A stretch of DNA of 64,000 bases from an uncultured Lachnospiraceae bacterium (GCA_947643615.1 CANRWO010000006.1:1-64000), one strand, 5' to 3'. Positions 51,291 through 59,598 are shown, counted from the stretch's first letter. Notes: generated by a model from the letters alone, not told the origin. Made by a program: numbers and translations.

Positions 51291-51346
51291 TTGACAACAA
51301 ACAGTTGTTAGCATATACTAACCATATAGAAATGATAATCATTCTC
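51291..51346 (+). promoter_or_regulatory. feo promoter with DtxR-like dyad and Fur-like box
   Basis: TTGACA (51291-51296), 17-bp spacer, TATACT (51314-51319). The dyad GTTAGCATATACTAAC (51307-51322) covers the -10. AGAAATGATAATCATTCTC (51328-51346) matches the classic 19-bp Fur box at 15 positions and lies over the start site. Both positions predict repression when iron is plentiful. Confidence 0.75.
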
Positions 51347-51371
51347 AAATAAATGGAAAGGAGATGTTTTT

Positions 51372-51581
51372 ATGCCCTTGACAATGGCCAGAAATGGGGA
51401 AAGCAATATTATTAAAAAGGTAGGGGGAAAGGATGAGACCAGGAAATTCCTGGAGAAGCTGGGATTTGTTGTGGGAGGGGCGGTCACAGTGATTTCCGAG
51501 ACAGGGGGCAACGTGATCGTGAACATCAGGGATTCCCGGATTGCCATAGGCAGGGATATGGCGAACAAGATTATGATATGA
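51372..51581 (+). CDS. feoA: FeoA-family protein (first copy)
   Basis: A 69-residue FeoA, a small SH3-like cytoplasmic partner of FeoB. ETRKFLEKLGFVVGGAVTVI and VIVNIRDSRIAIGRDMANKI follow the family pattern (LxxLGF..G..V, then RxxxIAIGRxxAxKI). AAAGGAG lies 8-9 nt before ATG 51372. It is the first gene behind the iron-responsive promoter. A second FeoA of a different subtype follows 126 bp downstream. Confidence 0.9.
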   Translation: MPLTMARNGESNIIKKVGGKDETRKFLEKLGFVVGGAVTVISETGGNVIVNIRDSRIAIGRDMANKIMI

Positions 51582-51707
51582 CCCGGAGGTCCATTCGGCG
51601 CAAAGCAGCCTCGGTTTTTGGCAAAGAAGCACAAAGCACTTGGCGGCGCCATAATGGCCATCATTTTTTGCAAATGTATACAGGGAGACATGGAAAGGAG
51701 TAGTGTT

Positions 51708-51929
51708 ATGAAGACATTGAAGGAAGCCACCATAGGACAGACGGTGACAGTCAAAAGGCTTTACGGTGAAGGGCCTGTCAAAAGGCGTATTATGGATATG
51801 GGCATCACCAAAGGCGTGGATGTCTATGTGCGTAAGGTGGCGCCTTTGGGAGACCCGGTGGAAGTCACGGTGAGGGGGTATGAGCTGTCCCTGCGTAAGG
51901 CGGATGCGGCGATGATCGAGGTAGGGTAA
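51708..51929 (+). CDS. feoA: FeoA-family protein (second copy)
   Basis: A 73-residue FeoA. MKTLKEATIGQTVTVKRLYG and KRRIMDMGITKGVDVYVRKV lead to LGDPVEVTVRGYELSLRKAD, the usual ending of FeoA. The start at 51708 is chosen because AAAGGAG lies 8 nt upstream; the frame is open for 30 codons further up without similarity. Tandem FeoA genes before FeoB are common in clostridia. It probably helps assemble or regulate FeoB. Confidence 0.92.
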   Translation: MKTLKEATIGQTVTVKRLYGEGPVKRRIMDMGITKGVDVYVRKVAPLGDPVEVTVRGYELSLRKADAAMIEVG

Positions 51930-52008
51930 ATTTTTTGCCCTGCGGTTAGTTAAGGCTAATTATCAGTAGCAGGAGCGAACTCAGAAGCGGCGTATGCCTG
52001 CGTAAAAA

Positions 52009-52190
52009 GTCATCGCGGTAAACTGCTCTGACATGTGGAGTTAGATTGAAAAATAAGTCTGATGACTTTATTTTTCAATCGGCAATTTGAGTCAGAGCCT
52101 CAAATATGCCCTGATCGCAGATGAGAAATCGCCTGCGCGAATTTCTCATCGCGTGTCATCGCAGTAAACTGCTCTGACATGGAGGATTAG
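52009..52190. repeat. direct and inverted repeats between feoA and feoB
   Basis: A 36-nt unit beginning GTCATCGCGGTAAACTGCTC occurs at 52009-52044 and again, with few changes, at 52155-52190. Between them are the perfect hairpins GATTGAAAAATAA/TTATTTTTCAATC (52044-52056 with 52068-52080) and ATTTGAG/CTCAAAT, and a GATGAGAAAT/ATTTCTCATC hairpin. There is no gene in this 278-bp gap; it may tune feoB relative to feoA or be a repetitive element. Confidence 0.6.
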
Positions 52191-52207
52191 TGTGAGGAGA
52201 GAGGAGA

Positions 52208-54679
52208 ATGGAAATGTCTGTTAGGATTGCATTGGCAGGAAACCCGAACTGCGGTAAGACGACATTATTTAACGCCCTGACGGGTTCCAACCAGTTTGTA
52301 GGCAATTGGCCCGGTGTAACGGTGGAGAAAAAGGAGGGAAAGCTAAAATACGATAAAGAGGTCACCATCATGGATCTGCCCGGGATTTATTCTTTATCCC
52401 CCTATACCCTGGAAGAGGTTGTGGCCAGGAATTACCTGATCCGCCACAGGCCTGACGCCATCATCAATATTGTGGACGGCACCAACATTGAGAGAAACCT
52501 GTATCTGTCAACACAGATCATGGAACTGGGGATTCCCGTAGTCATTGCGGTGAATATGATGGACTTGGTGCAAAAAAGCGGCGATGCGATCCATACTGCC
52601 AAGCTGGCGCAGAAGCTGGGGTGCTGTGTGGTGGAGATTTCCGCGTTAAAGGGAACGGGTATCCGGGAAGCCGCTGACAAGGCGGTCCAATTGGCGAAGC
52701 AAAAGCAGGTACCGGCGCCGGTGCACCGGTTTTCGGAAAAGGTGGAGGCCGCCATAGCCGCCGTGGAGGAAAAGCTGGGCGAAAACGTGGAGGAGGGACA
52801 GAAGAGGTTTTTGGCTGTAAAGCTGCTGGAGAGGGACGATAAGATCGCAGATCTGGTGAGCGCAGCAGCGGACACGGAAAAACCCGGGAAGACTCCTTCT
52901 GCTGCTACGGAGACGGGAGAACCTGCAAGTGTCCCCGATGTGTCTGCGGAGATCGGGAGGCTGGAGGACGATTTTGATGACGACACGGAAAGTATCATTA
53001 CCAATGAGAGGTATACATATATTACCTCCGTTATGGGCGAATGTGTGACGAAGAATGAGAAGAAAGCAATATCCGTCTCGGACAGGATAGACAGGGTGGT
53101 CACAAACCGTTTTGCTGCGCTTCCCCTTTTTGCAGCAGTGATGTTCGTCATATACTACATTTCCGTTTCTACCGTGGGGACGGCTTTTACAGATTGGGCG
53201 AACGACGGTGTGTTCGGCCGCGGCTGGCATCTATTTGGGATCGGCGGTTCTGCCTATGAGGAGGCTGTGAATGCATATGCGGAACGAACCTTCGACGCCC
53301 TGTCCCCAACTGCCATTGCTGCGGCGGATGCGGAAGTGGCCGGTGCAGAGGATATCCTGGCCGCTGTGGGGGAATATGACTTGGGCGGCTTTGAGGAAGC
53401 ATACGGTATCTATGGGGATTCCCTGGCGGAGGCGGGGTTCCATCTGTCCGAGGTGGCAGACCCCATTCTGGAAGGGGTTCCAGAACCTGGGGAGTACGGG
53501 ATTTGGGTGCCGGGAATTCCGGTGCTGGCGGAAAGAGGGTTGGATGCCATTGGCTGTTCGGAATGGCTTAAGAGCCTGATCCTGGACGGCATAATCGGCG
53601 GCGTGGGGGCGGTACTGGGATTTGTACCCCAGATGCTGGTACTGTTTCTCTTCCTGGCATTTTTGGAGGCATGCGGATATATGGCCAGGGTGGCATTCAT
53701 CATGGACCGCATTTTCCGCAAGTTCGGCCTGTCAGGGAAATCCTTTATCCCCATGCTGATCGGTTCCGGGTGCGGTGTGCCGGGCATTATGGCTTCCCGC
53801 ACCATTGAGAACGACAGGGACCGCAAGATGACCATTATGACCACCACCTTTATTCCCTGCGGCGCCAAGCTGCCTATTATCGCCCTGATCTCAACGGCAC
53901 TGTTCGGCGGTTCCGGCCTGGTGGCAGTGAGCGCTTACTTCCTGGGCGTGGGGGCCATTGTAATCTCCGGCATTATCCTGAAAAAAACCCGGATGTTCGC
54001 AGGGGAACCGGCCCCCTTTGTGATGGAATTACCCTCATATCATATGCCTTCCGTGGGTGCGGTACTGCGGGGCATGTGGGAACGGGGTTCTTCTTTTATC
54101 AAAAAGGCCGGAACCATTATCCTCCTTGCCTCTATTTTCATCTGGGCAGGCTCCTGCTTCGGCAGAGTGGAGGGAGGCTTCGGGTTCCGTACCGACATGG
54201 AGCTGGCGGACAGCGTGCTGGGTATGCTCGGCAACGGGATCAAATGGATCTTCGTCCCCCTGGGATTTGGGGATGCGACAGCAGCGGTGGCCACTGTTAT
54301 GGGCTTGGTGGCCAAGGAGGAGGTAGTGGGGGTATTTGGGGTGTTGGACTTTGTGGCCATGACCAAAGCGTCGGCGTATTCCTTCCTGGCCTTTAACCTG
54401 TTGTGTGCCCCTTGTTTTGCGGCCATCGGGGCCATAAAGAGGGAAATGAACAGCGCCAAGTGGACCTGGTTTGCCATCGGTTACCAGTGCGGATTTGCCT
54501 ATGTGGTGTCCCTGGTGGTTTACCAGTTCGGCAGTCTCCTTGCCGGGAACGGTAATGTGCCGGGGATCGTTGTGGCAGCGCTCTTCCTTGCGGGGATATG
54601 TTATCTGCTGTTTCGGCCCAATAAGAAAAAAGCGGCCTGGGAGATAAAACCTAAGAAACTGAGAGGCCTGAGGGCCTGA
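52208..54679 (+). CDS. feoB: ferrous iron transporter FeoB
   Basis: An 823-residue Fe(II) transporter. The G-protein domain has GNPNCGKTTLFN (G1, residue 10), WPGVTVEKKEG (G2), DLPGIYSL (G3), NMMD (G4) and SALKGTG (G5). A helical GDI-like region, an acidic linker and then Gate and core membrane domains follow, with GYMARVAFIMDRIFRKFGLS and IPMLIGSGCGVPG. The extracellular loop after the first membrane helix (about residues 325-450) is some 80 residues longer than usual and rich in Ala, Glu and Gly (SPTAIAAADAEVAGAEDILA). The start is 52208 or ATG 52214; two GAGGAG stretches precede. It is the last gene of feoA-feoA-feoB. Confidence 0.95.
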   Translation: MEMSVRIALAGNPNCGKTTLFNALTGSNQFVGNWPGVTVEKKEGKLKYDKEVTIMDLPGIYSLSPYTLEEVVARNYLIRHRPDAIINIVDGTNIERNLYLSTQIMELGIPVVIAVNMMDLVQKSGDAIHTAKLAQKLGCCVVEISALKGTGIREAADKAVQLAKQKQVPAPVHRFSEKVEAAIAAVEEKLGENVEEGQKRFLAVKLLERDDKIADLVSAAADTEKPGKTPSAATETGEPASVPDVSAEIGRLEDDFDDDTESIITNERYTYITSVMGECVTKNEKKAISVSDRIDRVVTNRFAALPLFAAVMFVIYYISVSTVGTAFTDWANDGVFGRGWHLFGIGGSAYEEAVNAYAERTFDALSPTAIAAADAEVAGAEDILAAVGEYDLGGFEEAYGIYGDSLAEAGFHLSEVADPILEGVPEPGEYGIWVPGIPVLAERGLDAIGCSEWLKSLILDGIIGGVGAVLGFVPQMLVLFLFLAFLEACGYMARVAFIMDRIFRKFGLSGKSFIPMLIGSGCGVPGIMASRTIENDRDRKMTIMTTTFIPCGAKLPIIALISTALFGGSGLVAVSAYFLGVGAIVISGIILKKTRMFAGEPAPFVMELPSYHMPSVGAVLRGMWERGSSFIKKAGTIILLASIFIWAGSCFGRVEGGFGFRTDMELADSVLGMLGNGIKWIFVPLGFGDATAAVATVMGLVAKEEVVGVFGVLDFVAMTKASAYSFLAFNLLCAPCFAAIGAIKREMNSAKWTWFAIGYQCGFAYVVSLVVYQFGSLLAGNGNVPGIVVAALFLAGICYLLFRPNKKKAAWEIKPKKLRGLRA

Positions 54680-54682
54680 ATG

Positions 54683-54713
54683 AAAGCGTCACCCAACCCA
54701 GGTGACGCTTTTT
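54683..54713 (+). terminator. rho-independent terminator of the feo operon
   Basis: AAAGCGTCACC (54683-54693) pairs perfectly with GGTGACGCTTT (54701-54711) around CAACCCA; more T follow. Confidence 0.92.
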
Positions 54714-54943
54714 ACGGATTTCATATCTTGCGAGATTCTTTATTGGAGGTGGTCTGTGTTCGTTTTAAAATCTCCAAGAGTATTTTACGCTTATGAAATC
54801 TTTCGGATACTTCATATTGTGAAGATATGTGTTATTGTATAAATATGCTTACCAAACAGCTAAAGCAGTTGGAAGAACGCAAGAGCAGCGTTCTTTCGGC
54901 TTTGCACCAAATGATGGAGGAATCTTATAGTAAGTCAAATATT

Positions 54944-54982
54944 CAGGCGGCATCATATCACAACATGAGTTGCCGCCTGTTT
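54944..54982 (+). other. hairpin with short T run in the feoB-XRE gap
   Basis: CAGGCGGCA (54944-54952) pairs with TGCCGCCTG (54971-54979), followed by TTTAT. It could be a terminator of an unseen short transcript. The gap 54680-55168 otherwise holds the feo terminator and the promoter at 55058; no credible gene was found. Confidence 0.35.
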
Positions 54983-55057
54983 ATAATTCCATATATAAGG
55001 TGCTGGGGTATGCGTCACTAAACCTGTAGTTGTGCGCAGAGCAGGACATATAGTTGG

Positions 55058-55086
55058 TTGTCTTTCCGCTTTTATTGATATAATAT
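55058..55086 (+). promoter_or_regulatory. promoter of the XRE-FlhA(C) fusion gene
   Basis: TTGTCT (55058-55063), 17-bp spacer, TAATAT (55081-55086), 83 bp before the start codon. Confidence 0.55.
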
Positions 55087-55168
55087 TTTATTGTAAAGAT
55101 AAAAGTTTACGCATTGGAGCATGCTTCCGTGTGGGGAGGCCGGTGCGGGAAGGACAAGGGTATAAAAT

Positions 55169-56014
55169 ATGGCATTGGAAGGGTTTGGCAGCCGGTTAAA
55201 AGCAGTGCGCCAGGACAGGGGGTACACCCAGAAGCGGCTGGCAGCTGCACTGGGGGTAACGGAGCAGGCAGTATCCAAGTGGGAGAGGGGGAGCAGTTAT
55301 CCGGATATTCCCATAGTGGACGGATTGTCCAAGGTATTGGAATGTTCTTTGGATTTCCTTTTTCAGGTTGAGGCAGGCAGGAAAAATTTGCTGAATCAAA
55401 ACAGTATTGAGCGCAGGGAAGAGATCAAAGGGGCATTGTTGCCGGATATTATTTCGCTGGAATTTGGATGTGACCTGGTTCCCATGTTTGCCGAGGAAAT
55501 GGAAAAAGGTTTTCCGCACATAATTGAGATGCGTAGGAAGATGGCATTCCGGTGGGGACTTGTGATCCCGCCTGTACGGATGATGGATAAGGTTTCTATG
55601 CCCGCCGGGGAGTATCGGTTCCGGTTAAATGGGATCGTAGTGTACACCGATACACAAAATCCATCGGGGGAAGAAGGCCTGGTGCAGATTCTTGAAAACC
55701 TTGAGGAGCATATTTTCCGGAATATAGAACTGGTTTTGAATAACCAGGCGGTCTACTCTATGGTAAAGAATTTGCGGGAACAGTATCCCTATGTAGCGGA
55801 GGGTGTTGTCCCTGAAAAGATTCCTTACTCGCTGCTCCGCCAGGTCATTGTCCACATGGTAAAAGAATGTGGGTATACGGCAAGTCCCCTTATACTGATT
55901 ATCCAGTACTTGGAACAATATCAGGATAAAGGCTGTACGGAACCGGCGAAAATGGCAGAAGCGATTTGTGCAAAGATACCGGAGGGATATGCTTTTTCCC
56001 GGTGGAGACAGTGA
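55169..56014 (+). CDS. XRE-type DNA-binding domain fused to an FlhA/FHIPEP cytoplasmic-like domain
   Basis: 281 residues. Residues about 6-65 are a clear XRE/Cro helix-turn-helix (GSRLKAVRQDRGYTQKRLAA, LGVTEQAVSKWERGSSYPDI, ECSLDFLF). Residues about 90-265 read like the soluble domain of the flagellar export protein FlhA: LEFGCDLVPMFAEE, RRKMAFRWGLVIPPVRMMD, MPAGEYRFRLNGIVV, then LVLNNQAVYSMVKNLREQYP and VVPEKIPYSLLRQVIVHMVK. In FlhA this domain docks export chaperones. The FlhA membrane part is absent, and no flagellar gene is nearby. A role as a regulator that senses a peptide or chaperone is speculative. The ribosome-binding site is weak (AAGGACAAGGG). The gene stands alone and converges on the small-peptide unit at 56207-56471. 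Confidence 0.78.
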   Translation: MALEGFGSRLKAVRQDRGYTQKRLAAALGVTEQAVSKWERGSSYPDIPIVDGLSKVLECSLDFLFQVEAGRKNLLNQNSIERREEIKGALLPDIISLEFGCDLVPMFAEEMEKGFPHIIEMRRKMAFRWGLVIPPVRMMDKVSMPAGEYRFRLNGIVVYTDTQNPSGEEGLVQILENLEEHIFRNIELVLNNQAVYSMVKNLREQYPYVAEGVVPEKIPYSLLRQVIVHMVKECGYTASPLILIIQYLEQYQDKGCTEPAKMAEAICAKIPEGYAFSRWRQ

Positions 56015-56163
56015 CCCTGCCGGTACGCTCTATTGGCCTGTCTGATTTTTCATCTGCTTCGTTGTCGTTGGATAGAAACGGATATGCTTGCGGCAGGATG
56101 GGAGAGCACGGGTGTCGGCATTTCGGAAATCAGTGTTTCCGGGGCATTGCAGGGTGTATGGGC

Positions 56164-56208
56164 AAAATGAAGAAGCGCATTGATCTCAAATTATCAACAC
56201 GCTTCTTC
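56164..56208 (-). terminator. terminator of small-peptide unit 1
   Basis: On the minus strand GAAGAAGCG (56208-56200) pairs with CGCTTCTTC (56077-equivalent arm at plus 56069+100, i.e. plus 56169-56177), followed by ATTTT. The stem is perfect over 9 bp and its 5' arm starts at the ORF stop codon. Confidence 0.7.
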
Positions 56209-56296
56209 ACATCTGTTCGTCGTCCAACGGACTATACCTCCTTATGAAGTTTTCAGGTCCGCATTTTCTTCCACTTCTACCCTTGTGCACGTCCAC
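56207..56296 (-). CDS. conserved 29-aa peptide, copy 1
   Basis: A GTG-started ORF on the minus strand: 29 codons and a TGA. An in-frame TAG lies directly before the GTG, so the start cannot be further upstream; GGAGAG lies 7 nt before it. The peptide has the core PENFIRRYSPLD, a basic N-terminal half (HKGRSGRKC) and an acidic end (DDEQM). The paralogue at 59597-59686 has the same length and the same core, and 3 of the 12 base differences are silent. It is too short and basic-acidic for a membrane toxin. Function unknown; an RNA role instead of, or as well as, a peptide role is possible. Its transcript runs from the promoter at 56443-56471 to the terminator at 56164. Confidence 0.5.
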   Translation of the reverse strand: MDVHKGRSGRKCGPENFIRRYSPLDDEQM

Positions 56297-56442
56297 CTAT
56301 TCTCTCTCCACTGTTTTTTCTGCAACGATCTGATATCCAGATATATGTTACTTTAATGTACGCGGCACTTTTTTTCTTTGCAACTTAGTATGTAAAGCTG
56401 CTTTTAATGGAAGTAATGTTTTCCTCTCTTTATTGTAAGTTC

Positions 56443-56471
56443 ATTATAAACCGCAAGGTGCATATTGTCAA
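56443..56471 (-). promoter_or_regulatory. perfect minus-strand promoter of small-peptide unit 1
   Basis: On the minus strand TTGACA (56471-56466), 17-bp spacer, TATAAT (56448-56443): exact consensus. Transcription should start near 56436 and run about 270 nt to the terminator, leaving a leader of about 140 nt before the ORF. Confidence 0.85.
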
Positions 56472-56624
56472 TATGTTTTTGTAAAAAAACTATAATTTTT
56501 TAAAAATAGTATGCCATACATATATTGTCTGAATTTTCAAACGTTTTCCAGTGTGCTGTGCTGGCCAGATTACTTTCAGCCAAATGACGCAGAATGAATT
56601 TCGGCCTGCAAGGCAGATTTCCGA

Positions 56625-56690
56625 CGGCGTAGCGGTGGCATCGTTGACCGATAACAACGCAGCAGATGGACAATCAGACAAGTGAATGTA
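56625..56690 (+). repeat. degenerate relic of the 166-bp element
   Basis: GGCGTAGCGGTGGCATCGTT and then GACCGATAACAACGCAGCAG resemble the middle of copy 1 (GGCGATGCGGTGGCATCGTT, GACTGACGACAACGCGGCGA). The ends are lost. It is an old copy just upstream of the ABC-2 operon. Confidence 0.5.
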
Positions 56691-56748
56691 CCGGGAAAGC
56701 ATTTTTTCAAAAAGATTAGCCAAAGGGCATGAAAAATCCCGAAAAGTA

Positions 56749-56757
56749 TGGTATACT
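56749..56757 (+). promoter_or_regulatory. extended -10 promoter of the ABC-2 operon
   Basis: TGGTATACT (56749-56757) is a good extended -10; no clear -35 is seen. The first gene starts 40 bp later. Confidence 0.45.
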
Positions 56758-56797
56758 TTTACTTATTTGTGCGATGGCCGTGAGGGGGGAAAGAATA

Positions 56798-57586
56798 ATG
56801 GCATATCTATACAAATTGAAACTGCAGGTACAAGTCTATCTGACCTATAGATTTGAAGTGTTTGCAAATATTGCGACACATTTTATCTTAATATTGGCAA
56901 ATGTTTTTTTGTGGAATTGCGTATATTCGGACCAGAAGGATATTTTGGGGGTGGGCAGGGGACAGATGATCACTTATTCCGTCCTGTCATCCTGCCTTGC
57001 CGTTATGTATCACTGCGGTATACAGAGTTCTCTTAATAAGGATGTGCGGGAGGGCAACATTGCCCTTTTGCTGATGAAACCCATTCATTTGCTGGGAGCG
57101 TATTTTGCCGAAGATGTGGGGGCTGTTGCAGTGCGGGCCGTCAGCGTATCTGTGCCCATATTTCTCCTTGGGCTGCTTTTTTTGCCCCTGCAGCCGCCTG
57201 TTTTGTTTCGGGTCCTTCCCCTGGTAATGATAAGCTATGTTTTCGGATTTATGATCCTGTGGCTTCTCAGTGCGCTGGTGTCAATGTTCACCTTTGTGAC
57301 GATGGAGCTGGGCAATATGGGAGTGGTAAAAGATATGATCGTAGCAATCTTATCAGGGAGCATGATCCCTCTGTGGTTCTTTCCGGATAGGGTCGAGAAG
57401 ATGCTGATGATGACACCGTTTCCGTATACTTATCAGCTTCCTCTGGGATTGTACATCGGTAAGATAGACATTGGGGAGGGTTTAAGGCAGATCGGCATCC
57501 AGGCGTTCTGGATGCTCCTGCTTGGCGTCTGTGTGGCTTTGGCATGGAAAAAGGCAAAGAATAAAGTTTTGATTCAGGGGGGCTGA
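56798..57586 (+). CDS. ABC-2 type transporter permease
   Basis: A 262-residue membrane protein with six hydrophobic segments, of the ABC-2 permease type often paired with a second permease and a large ATPase (COG4587-like). YRFEVFANIATHFILILANV and KDVREGNIALLLMKPIHLLG (the interfacial segment with R-x-G-x-L-x-x-x-L-x-KP) are characteristic. The start at 56798 (MAYLYKLKLQ) is chosen because GAGGGGGGAAAG lies just upstream. It is two nucleotides from the next permease, so both and the ATPase at 58492 form one transporter. Cargo unknown. Confidence 0.85.
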   Translation: MAYLYKLKLQVQVYLTYRFEVFANIATHFILILANVFLWNCVYSDQKDILGVGRGQMITYSVLSSCLAVMYHCGIQSSLNKDVREGNIALLLMKPIHLLGAYFAEDVGAVAVRAVSVSVPIFLLGLLFLPLQPPVLFRVLPLVMISYVFGFMILWLLSALVSMFTFVTMELGNMGVVKDMIVAILSGSMIPLWFFPDRVEKMLMMTPFPYTYQLPLGLYIGKIDIGEGLRQIGIQAFWMLLLGVCVALAWKKAKNKVLIQGG

Positions 57587-57588
57587 AT

Positions 57589-58413
57589 ATGTTAAAGGCG
57601 GTAAAGCACTACCTGGAGGTGCTGAGATATAGCGCGGTCATTGGGTTGAAATGTGAAATGGAGTACCTTTCCTATACCCTTTGCTGGCTGCTGATGATCC
57701 CCATCCAGATTTTTTCAGGGGTTTATGTGTTGAAAGTCATTATGGACCGTATCGGGACACTGAACGGATGGTCTTTCGGGCAGGTAGCGTTTCTCTACGG
57801 CCTGGGAGTATTCAGCCATGGCCTGCAGGATTTGTTTTTTATACAGACGCGGCATATTGAGTACAGCGTGATCCGTGGTGAGTTTGACCGTTTTCTGGTG
57901 CGCCCTTTAGGGGTGTTTTTCCAGTTTTGTATCGGGACCGTGAATCTGGTGGGGATTTATGATCTGATCCCCGGGGCCATTATATTTGCCTACGGCTGTG
58001 TTCAGGTTAACTTTCAGTGGAGCATCCCCAATATACTGATGCTTATCATGGTAGTCATAGGTGGGACACTCATACAGGCGGCCATTTATACGCTGACGGG
58101 TTCCGTTGCCTTCTGGACGAAGAAAAGCTCTGTGTTTGTGGGCGTTAATTTACAGCTCTTTGATAAGACGACGCAATGGCCCATGTCCATATACCCCAAT
58201 TGGTTTATCCGCATCTTCTCTTTCCTGATACCAATGGGTTTTGTCAGTTTTTACCCCGCCTGCGGCCTGTTAGGGATATCCAGCGGCGTATCCTTCCCCT
58301 TGCCTTTGGAAATTCCTTTGTGGACGCCACTGGTGGGACTGGCCTGGTTCCTTCTGGCCAGGAGATTTTTCTATTTGGGACTTGAGAAAAAGTATGAGAG
58401 TGCAGGCTCCTGA
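57589..58413 (+). CDS. ABC-2 type transporter permease
   Basis: A 274-residue permease with six hydrophobic segments, of the COG3694-like type. The cytoplasmic interface has HIEYSVIRGEFDRFLVRPLG, parallel to the KP segment of the partner. TTQWPMSIYPNWFIRIFSFL and PMGFVSFYPA are typical of the family near the fifth and sixth segments. CAGGGGGG lies upstream of ATG 57589, and the gene is separated from the first permease by 2 nt. Confidence 0.87.
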   Translation: MLKAVKHYLEVLRYSAVIGLKCEMEYLSYTLCWLLMIPIQIFSGVYVLKVIMDRIGTLNGWSFGQVAFLYGLGVFSHGLQDLFFIQTRHIEYSVIRGEFDRFLVRPLGVFFQFCIGTVNLVGIYDLIPGAIIFAYGCVQVNFQWSIPNILMLIMVVIGGTLIQAAIYTLTGSVAFWTKKSSVFVGVNLQLFDKTTQWPMSIYPNWFIRIFSFLIPMGFVSFYPACGLLGISSGVSFPLPLEIPLWTPLVGLAWFLLARRFFYLGLEKKYESAGS

Positions 58414-58491
58414 TTCCTTCACATGGAAGAACGCAAATGTGGCGTTGTTCCTGACAGGGAATTTACGCGGCCGGAGGTATGGGAGGCAGAA

Positions 58492-59469
58492 ATGGAACAG
58501 ATTGTATTGGACAACGTGGTAAAAGAATATATCGTGGCAAAGAAGAAAAAGGGAATGCTGGGGGCCCTGGCCAATCTCTTTCACAGTGAAAAGATCAGGG
58601 TGGAGGCGGTAAAAGGCATCAGCTGTAGGATAGAGAAGGGTGAGATTGTCGGCTACATCGGCCCAAACGGTGCGGGAAAGAGCACAACGATCAAAATGAT
58701 GTCGGGGATCATGCACCCTACGTCGGGGAATATTTTGATCAATGGCATGTCGCCCCAGAAAAGGCGCAAGGAGGTAGTGAAACATTTAGGCGTGGTATTC
58801 GGGCAGAGGACACAGTTATACTGGGATCTGCGCCTGGGGGAAACGTTTGAACTGCTGAAAAGAATTTACCGGCTGCCGGATGGGCAGTATAACGGAACCT
58901 TGGAAGAACTCAGGGCGGTGCTGGGGTTAGATGAATTTATGGATATCCCCGTGCGTCAGCTCTCCCTGGGACAGCGTATGCGCGGTGAACTTGCCGCGGC
59001 AATGCTGCATGAACCGGAGATCCTCTTTTTAGACGAACCCACGATCGGGTTGGATATCGATGCGAAGCAGGCCATCCGGGATTTTATCCTGGAGATGAAC
59101 CGGAGGAAGAAAACCACAGTGATCCTGACCAGCCATGACCTGGAAGATGTAATGAAACTGTGTACAAGGCTGATTGTCATCAACAAGGGCATCATCGTGG
59201 AGGACGGGCCTATAAGCGAAATTGTCAGCCGTATGGCGACGTACCGTATGCTGGTGCTGGAAGTGGCGGAGCCGGTACAGAGCATAGCCTGCGATAAAGT
59301 CGAGATCATGAAGATAGAGGGAAGGAAGGTCTGGTGCAAATTCGACCACCATGCCTATACGGCGGCTGAGATTATCCATGCGCTGGGACAGGAACTGAAG
59401 ATAGTGGATCTGAGTGTGCGCGAGCCGGATGTGGAGGATGCAATCACCAATATCTATCACAGCGCATGA
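58492..59469 (+). CDS. ABC transporter ATP-binding protein (COG4586-type)
   Basis: A 325-residue ATPase. Walker A is GPNGAGKSTT near residue 58, the Q-loop region is LGVVFGQRTQLYWDL, the signature is QLSLGQRMRGELA, Walker B is EILFLDEP near 176 and the H-loop LTSHDLEDV. The insertion KKKKGMLGALANLFHSEKIR near the N-terminus is typical of this family. Residues about 250-325 form a regulatory C-terminal domain. The start at 58492 is chosen because GGGAGG lies about 5 nt upstream. It drives the two ABC-2 permeases just upstream. The family is often annotated as an antibiotic or lipid exporter, without firm evidence here. Confidence 0.92.
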   Translation: MEQIVLDNVVKEYIVAKKKKGMLGALANLFHSEKIRVEAVKGISCRIEKGEIVGYIGPNGAGKSTTIKMMSGIMHPTSGNILINGMSPQKRRKEVVKHLGVVFGQRTQLYWDLRLGETFELLKRIYRLPDGQYNGTLEELRAVLGLDEFMDIPVRQLSLGQRMRGELAAAMLHEPEILFLDEPTIGLDIDAKQAIRDFILEMNRRKKTTVILTSHDLEDVMKLCTRLIVINKGIIVEDGPISEIVSRMATYRMLVLEVAEPVQSIACDKVEIMKIEGRKVWCKFDHHAYTAAEIIHALGQELKIVDLSVREPDVEDAITNIYHSA

Positions 59470-59548
59470 CACATTGAAATGCAGGATGCCCTTTTAACCT
59501 GCAGGCCTGCCTGTCGATGAAAAATCTTATTGATGAAAAATACTATTG

Positions 59549-59598
59549 ATTAAAAATGAAGAAGCGCATTGACCTTTTTCCAATCAACACGCTTCTTC
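59549..59598 (-). terminator. terminator of small-peptide unit 2
   Basis: On the minus strand GAAGAAGCG (59598-59590) pairs with CGCTTCTTC (59566-59558), followed by ATTTTTAATC: a good rho-independent terminator. Confidence 0.8.

Noticed and set aside
54827..55021. A 64-codon ORF between feoB and the XRE-FlhA gene
   Set aside because: No ribosome-binding site at either ATG, and a terminator-like hairpin lies inside it.
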